A stretch of 7,329 nt of DNA from Burkholderiaceae bacterium (lineage in GTDB: Bacteria; Pseudomonadota; Gammaproteobacteria; Burkholderiales; Burkholderiaceae_C): assembly GCA_017853735.1 (NCBI GenBank), contig JAFMJA010000137.1, forward strand, positions 1 to 7,329. Direction: 5' to 3'. Below the pieces are notes generated by a model. It did no database searches. It saw nothing but the letters and a program-made list of their open reading frames with translations, and had not been told where the DNA came from. A program made the translations under genes and the position numbers. This document shows positions 6,061 to 7,329 of the stretch, in pieces (the first letter of the stretch is position 1; each line of letters begins with the position of its first letter).

Positions 6061-6069
6061 AGCTCCTTA
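6061..6069 (-). promoter_or_regulatory. rpmA ribosome binding site overlapping the rplU stop
   Basis: The minus strand reads TTAAGGAGCTACAGTC before the rpmA ATG. AAGGAG is a near-ideal Shine-Dalgarno, and its first two A bases are the end of the rplU TAA stop (6069-6067). Ribosomes finishing L21 therefore stop on the L27 initiation signal, which favours coupled, equimolar synthesis. Confidence 0.85.
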
Positions 6070-6378
6070 AGCAGCAATCGTGCCAATTTCCAGCTCTGTG
6101 AACTGCTGGCGATGGCCCTGGTGTTTCTGGTAGTGCTTACGACGGCGCATTTTAAAAATGCGTACCTTGTCGTGCTTGCCCTGCGCCACAACGGTGGCTT
6201 TGACAGTTGCGCCGGACACCAGGGGCGTTCCAACCTTAAGTTCAGCGCCGTTGCCGACAGCCAAAACCTGGTCGATCACGATTTCCTGGCCCACATCCGC
6301 AGCAATCTGTTCTACTTTAATTTTGTCGCCGGAAGCAACGCGATACTGCTTGCCCCCGGTTTTTATGACCGCGTACAT
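6067..6378 (-). CDS. rplU: 50S ribosomal protein L21
   Basis: A 103-residue large-subunit protein that binds 23S rRNA and contacts L20. The start is the ATG at 6378-6376, giving MYAVIKTGGKQYRVASGDK, the universal L21 N-terminus. The frame stays open to 6588, but the upstream part is leader and divergent promoter sequence. The C-terminal signature is present: VRIFKMRRRKHYQKHQGHRQ, about residues 73-92. An AAAGAGG ribosome binding site lies 6 nt upstream. It is the first gene of the minus-strand cluster, with an extended -10 promoter about 50 bp upstream and a hairpin in its leader. Confidence 0.98.
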   Translation of the reverse strand: MYAVIKTGGKQYRVASGDKIKVEQIAADVGQEIVIDQVLAVGNGAELKVGTPLVSGATVKATVVAQGKHDKVRIFKMRRRKHYQKHQGHRQQFTELEIGTIAA

Positions 6379-6384
6379 ATGAGA

Positions 6385-6391
6385 CCTCTTT
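6385..6391 (-). promoter_or_regulatory. rplU ribosome binding site
   Basis: AAAGAGG on the minus strand ends 6 nt before the ATG at 6378. This fixes the L21 start at MYAVIKTG and rules out the longer open frame. Confidence 0.85.
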
Positions 6392-6402
6392 GAAAGACAA
6401 TG

Positions 6403-6422
6403 TTCATGGAGCATTCCACGAA
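6403..6422 (-). promoter_or_regulatory. hairpin at the 5' end of the rplU leader
   Basis: As minus-strand RNA, UUCGUGGA, the loop AUGC and UCCAUGAA form an uninterrupted 8-bp stem with one G-U pair. The stem begins at about the predicted transcription start (near 6423) and ends 11 nt before the ribosome binding site. It could stabilise the transcript or take part in autogenous control by a ribosomal protein. The sequence alone does not decide this. Confidence 0.5.
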
Positions 6423-6429
6423 GCCGAAG

Positions 6430-6438
6430 ATTATAGCA
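6430..6438 (-). promoter_or_regulatory. extended -10 promoter for rplU-rpmA
   Basis: The minus strand reads TGCTATAAT, a perfect extended -10 element. The hexamer 17 bp upstream (CGGCAG) is a poor -35, which fits an extended -10 promoter. Transcription would start near 6423, giving a leader of about 45 nt. Confidence 0.7.
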
Positions 6439-6440
6439 CA

Positions 6441-6456
6441 GCAGTCTTCTGACTGC
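6441..6456. repeat. perfect inverted repeat over the rplU promoter spacer
   Basis: GCAGTC-TTCT-GACTGC is a perfect 6-bp dyad with a 4-bp centre. It starts two bases upstream of the TG of the extended -10 and reaches into the -35 position of the rplU promoter. Its placement is that of a repressor site. A second dyad, ACCCC-T-GGGGT at 6469-6479, lies further upstream between the two divergent promoters. Confidence 0.5.
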
Positions 6457-6497
6457 CGGCGACCCAGCACCCCTGGGGTACCGAGGTGTTCCATTTC

Positions 6498-6503
6498 TAT
6501 AAT
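6498..6503 (+). promoter_or_regulatory. -10 element of a candidate ispB promoter
   Basis: TATAAT on the plus strand is an exact consensus -10. The hexamers 16-18 bp upstream (around 6474-6481, GGGGTA-like) are a poor -35. Transcription would begin near 6510, about 26 nt before the proposed TTG start of ispB. Confidence 0.5.
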
Positions 6504-6535
6504 TTGAGCCTCCAGCAAGCTTGTAAACCCCCAAA

Positions 6536-7329
6536 TTGAACGATTCAAAACCCGGCGCCAGCCCCCTTGTTCTCATTTCCGACGACATGCGCGAGGTTGA
6601 TCGGGTGATCGGCCAGCGGCTCGCCTCCGAAGTGCCTCTTGTTGGTCAGGTTTCCCAATACATCATTGCCGCTGGCGGCAAGCGGTTGCGTCCGGCTTTG
6701 TTGCTCCTCACCAGCCGCGCCCTGGGCTACCAAGGGAATCATCAACACACCATGGCCGCAGTGGTCGAGTTCATCCATACCGCCACCCTGTTGCATGACG
6801 ATGTGGTTGACGACTCCAAGCTCCGGCGGGGCAATGCCACGGCCAATGAGACTTTTGGCAATCCTGCCAGTGTGCTGGTGGGTGATTTTCTCTATTCGCG
6901 CGCTTTCCAGATGATGGTCGAGCCCGGCAATATGAAAATATTGCAGATACTCGCGGATGCCACCAATGTGATCGCCGAGGGGGAAGTGCAGCAGCTCATG
7001 AATATGCACAATGCCGACTTGACCGAGGACGGCTACCTGCAGGTCATACGCTCAAAAACCGCAAAACTGTTTGAAGCCAGTGCTCGGGTGGGCGCCCTTT
7101 TGGCGGGAGCCAACGCCACGATGGAACAGGCCTGCGCAGATTACGGCCAGGCTCTTGGTACTGCCTTCCAGGTCATTGACGATGTTCTTGACTACGACGG
7201 ACAAGCCAGCCTGATGGGTAAAAGTCTGGGCGATGATCTGCGCGAAGGCAAAGCCACTTTACCGCTGATCATTGCCATGCAGCGTGGCGACCTTGGTCAG
7301 CGCGACTTGATCCGTGGCGCCATAGAAAC
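6536..7329 (+). CDS. ispB: polyprenyl (probably octaprenyl) diphosphate synthase, partial
   Basis: Long-chain trans-prenyltransferase that adds isopentenyl diphosphate units to farnesyl diphosphate to make the ubiquinone side chain. The frame stays open to the right edge, so only about 264 of roughly 320 residues are present. I place the start at TTG 6536 (MNDSKPGASPLVLISDDM). The frame is closed by TAA at 6524-6526, and the first in-frame ATG (6587) would remove the N-terminal helix segment preceding REVDRVIGQRL. Key motifs: GGKRLRP at 47-53; first aspartate-rich motif DDVVD at 88-92, followed by LRRG; SKTAKLFEA at 173-181; second aspartate-rich motif DDVLD at 215-219; and GDDLREGKATLPL after it. 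Small residue A83, five before the first motif, fits a long-chain product. Octaprenyl is inferred from betaproteobacterial ubiquinone-8. No clear Shine-Dalgarno precedes either start. The gene is divergent from rplU. Confidence 0.92.
   Translation, partial: MNDSKPGASPLVLISDDMREVDRVIGQRLASEVPLVGQVSQYIIAAGGKRLRPALLLLTSRALGYQGNHQHTMAAVVEFIHTATLLHDDVVDDSKLRRGNATANETFGNPASVLVGDFLYSRAFQMMVEPGNMKILQILADATNVIAEGEVQQLMNMHNADLTEDGYLQVIRSKTAKLFEASARVGALLAGANATMEQACADYGQALGTAFQVIDDVLDYDGQASLMGKSLGDDLREGKATLPLIIAMQRGDLGQRDLIRGAIE

Noticed and set aside
6379..6588. N-terminal extension of rplU by 70 codons
   Set aside because: L21 begins MYAVIKTGGKQY, with a good ribosome binding site at 6385-6391. The extension covers the promoter and leader and overlaps ispB.
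6545..7009. A 154-codon minus-strand open frame opposite ispB
   Set aside because: The plus strand carries both aspartate-rich motifs and the conserved blocks of a prenyl diphosphate synthase. The minus frame is a shadow.

Overview
The window reads as an ordinary chromosomal housekeeping segment of a betaproteobacterium. It is most likely from the order Burkholderiales, and plausibly the family Comamonadaceae. This placement is inference. It rests on the divergent ispB / rplU-rpmA-obgE arrangement, on proB following obgE, on rppH next to a divergent proS, and on the protein variants seen (for example the LPAAAIEQNHDERG stretch in ProS and the short ObgE C-terminus). I saw no mobile element, CRISPR array, tRNA, rRNA or phage gene, and no convincing undescribed system. 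What deserves a second look is mostly in the non-coding sequence.

Layout from left to right. The 3' end of an unrecognised plus-strand gene (1-111) is followed by a 245-bp non-coding convergent stretch. This stretch holds a near-perfect palindrome and an isolated exact DnaA-box match. Then come two minus-strand genes separated by only 2 bp: proS (prolyl-tRNA synthetase, 1010-2755) and, downstream of it, a small exported SLT-type lytic transglycosylase (357-1007). Divergent from proS is rppH (2849-3469), an RNA pyrophosphohydrolase. The shared 93-bp gap has a credible rppH promoter with a dyad in its spacer. rppH converges with proB at a distance of 15 bp.

The right half is a minus-strand cluster transcribed rplU (L21), rpmA (L27), obgE (ribosome-assembly GTPase), proB (glutamate 5-kinase). 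A strong intrinsic terminator lies between rpmA and obgE, with a candidate obgE promoter embedded in it. The cluster is therefore probably split into a ribosomal-protein unit and an obgE-proB unit joined by read-through. Divergent from rplU is ispB (polyprenyl diphosphate synthase, ubiquinone side chain). It runs off the right edge and probably starts at a TTG codon. The 157-bp rplU/ispB gap has a consensus -10 for each direction, an inverted repeat over the rplU promoter spacer, and a hairpin at the predicted 5' end of the rplU transcript.

Functionally the genes cover translation (ProS, L21, L27, ObgE), mRNA turnover (RppH), proline synthesis (ProB; ProS charges the product onto tRNA), quinone side-chain synthesis (IspB) and peptidoglycan turnover (lytic transglycosylase). 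All complete genes look intact.
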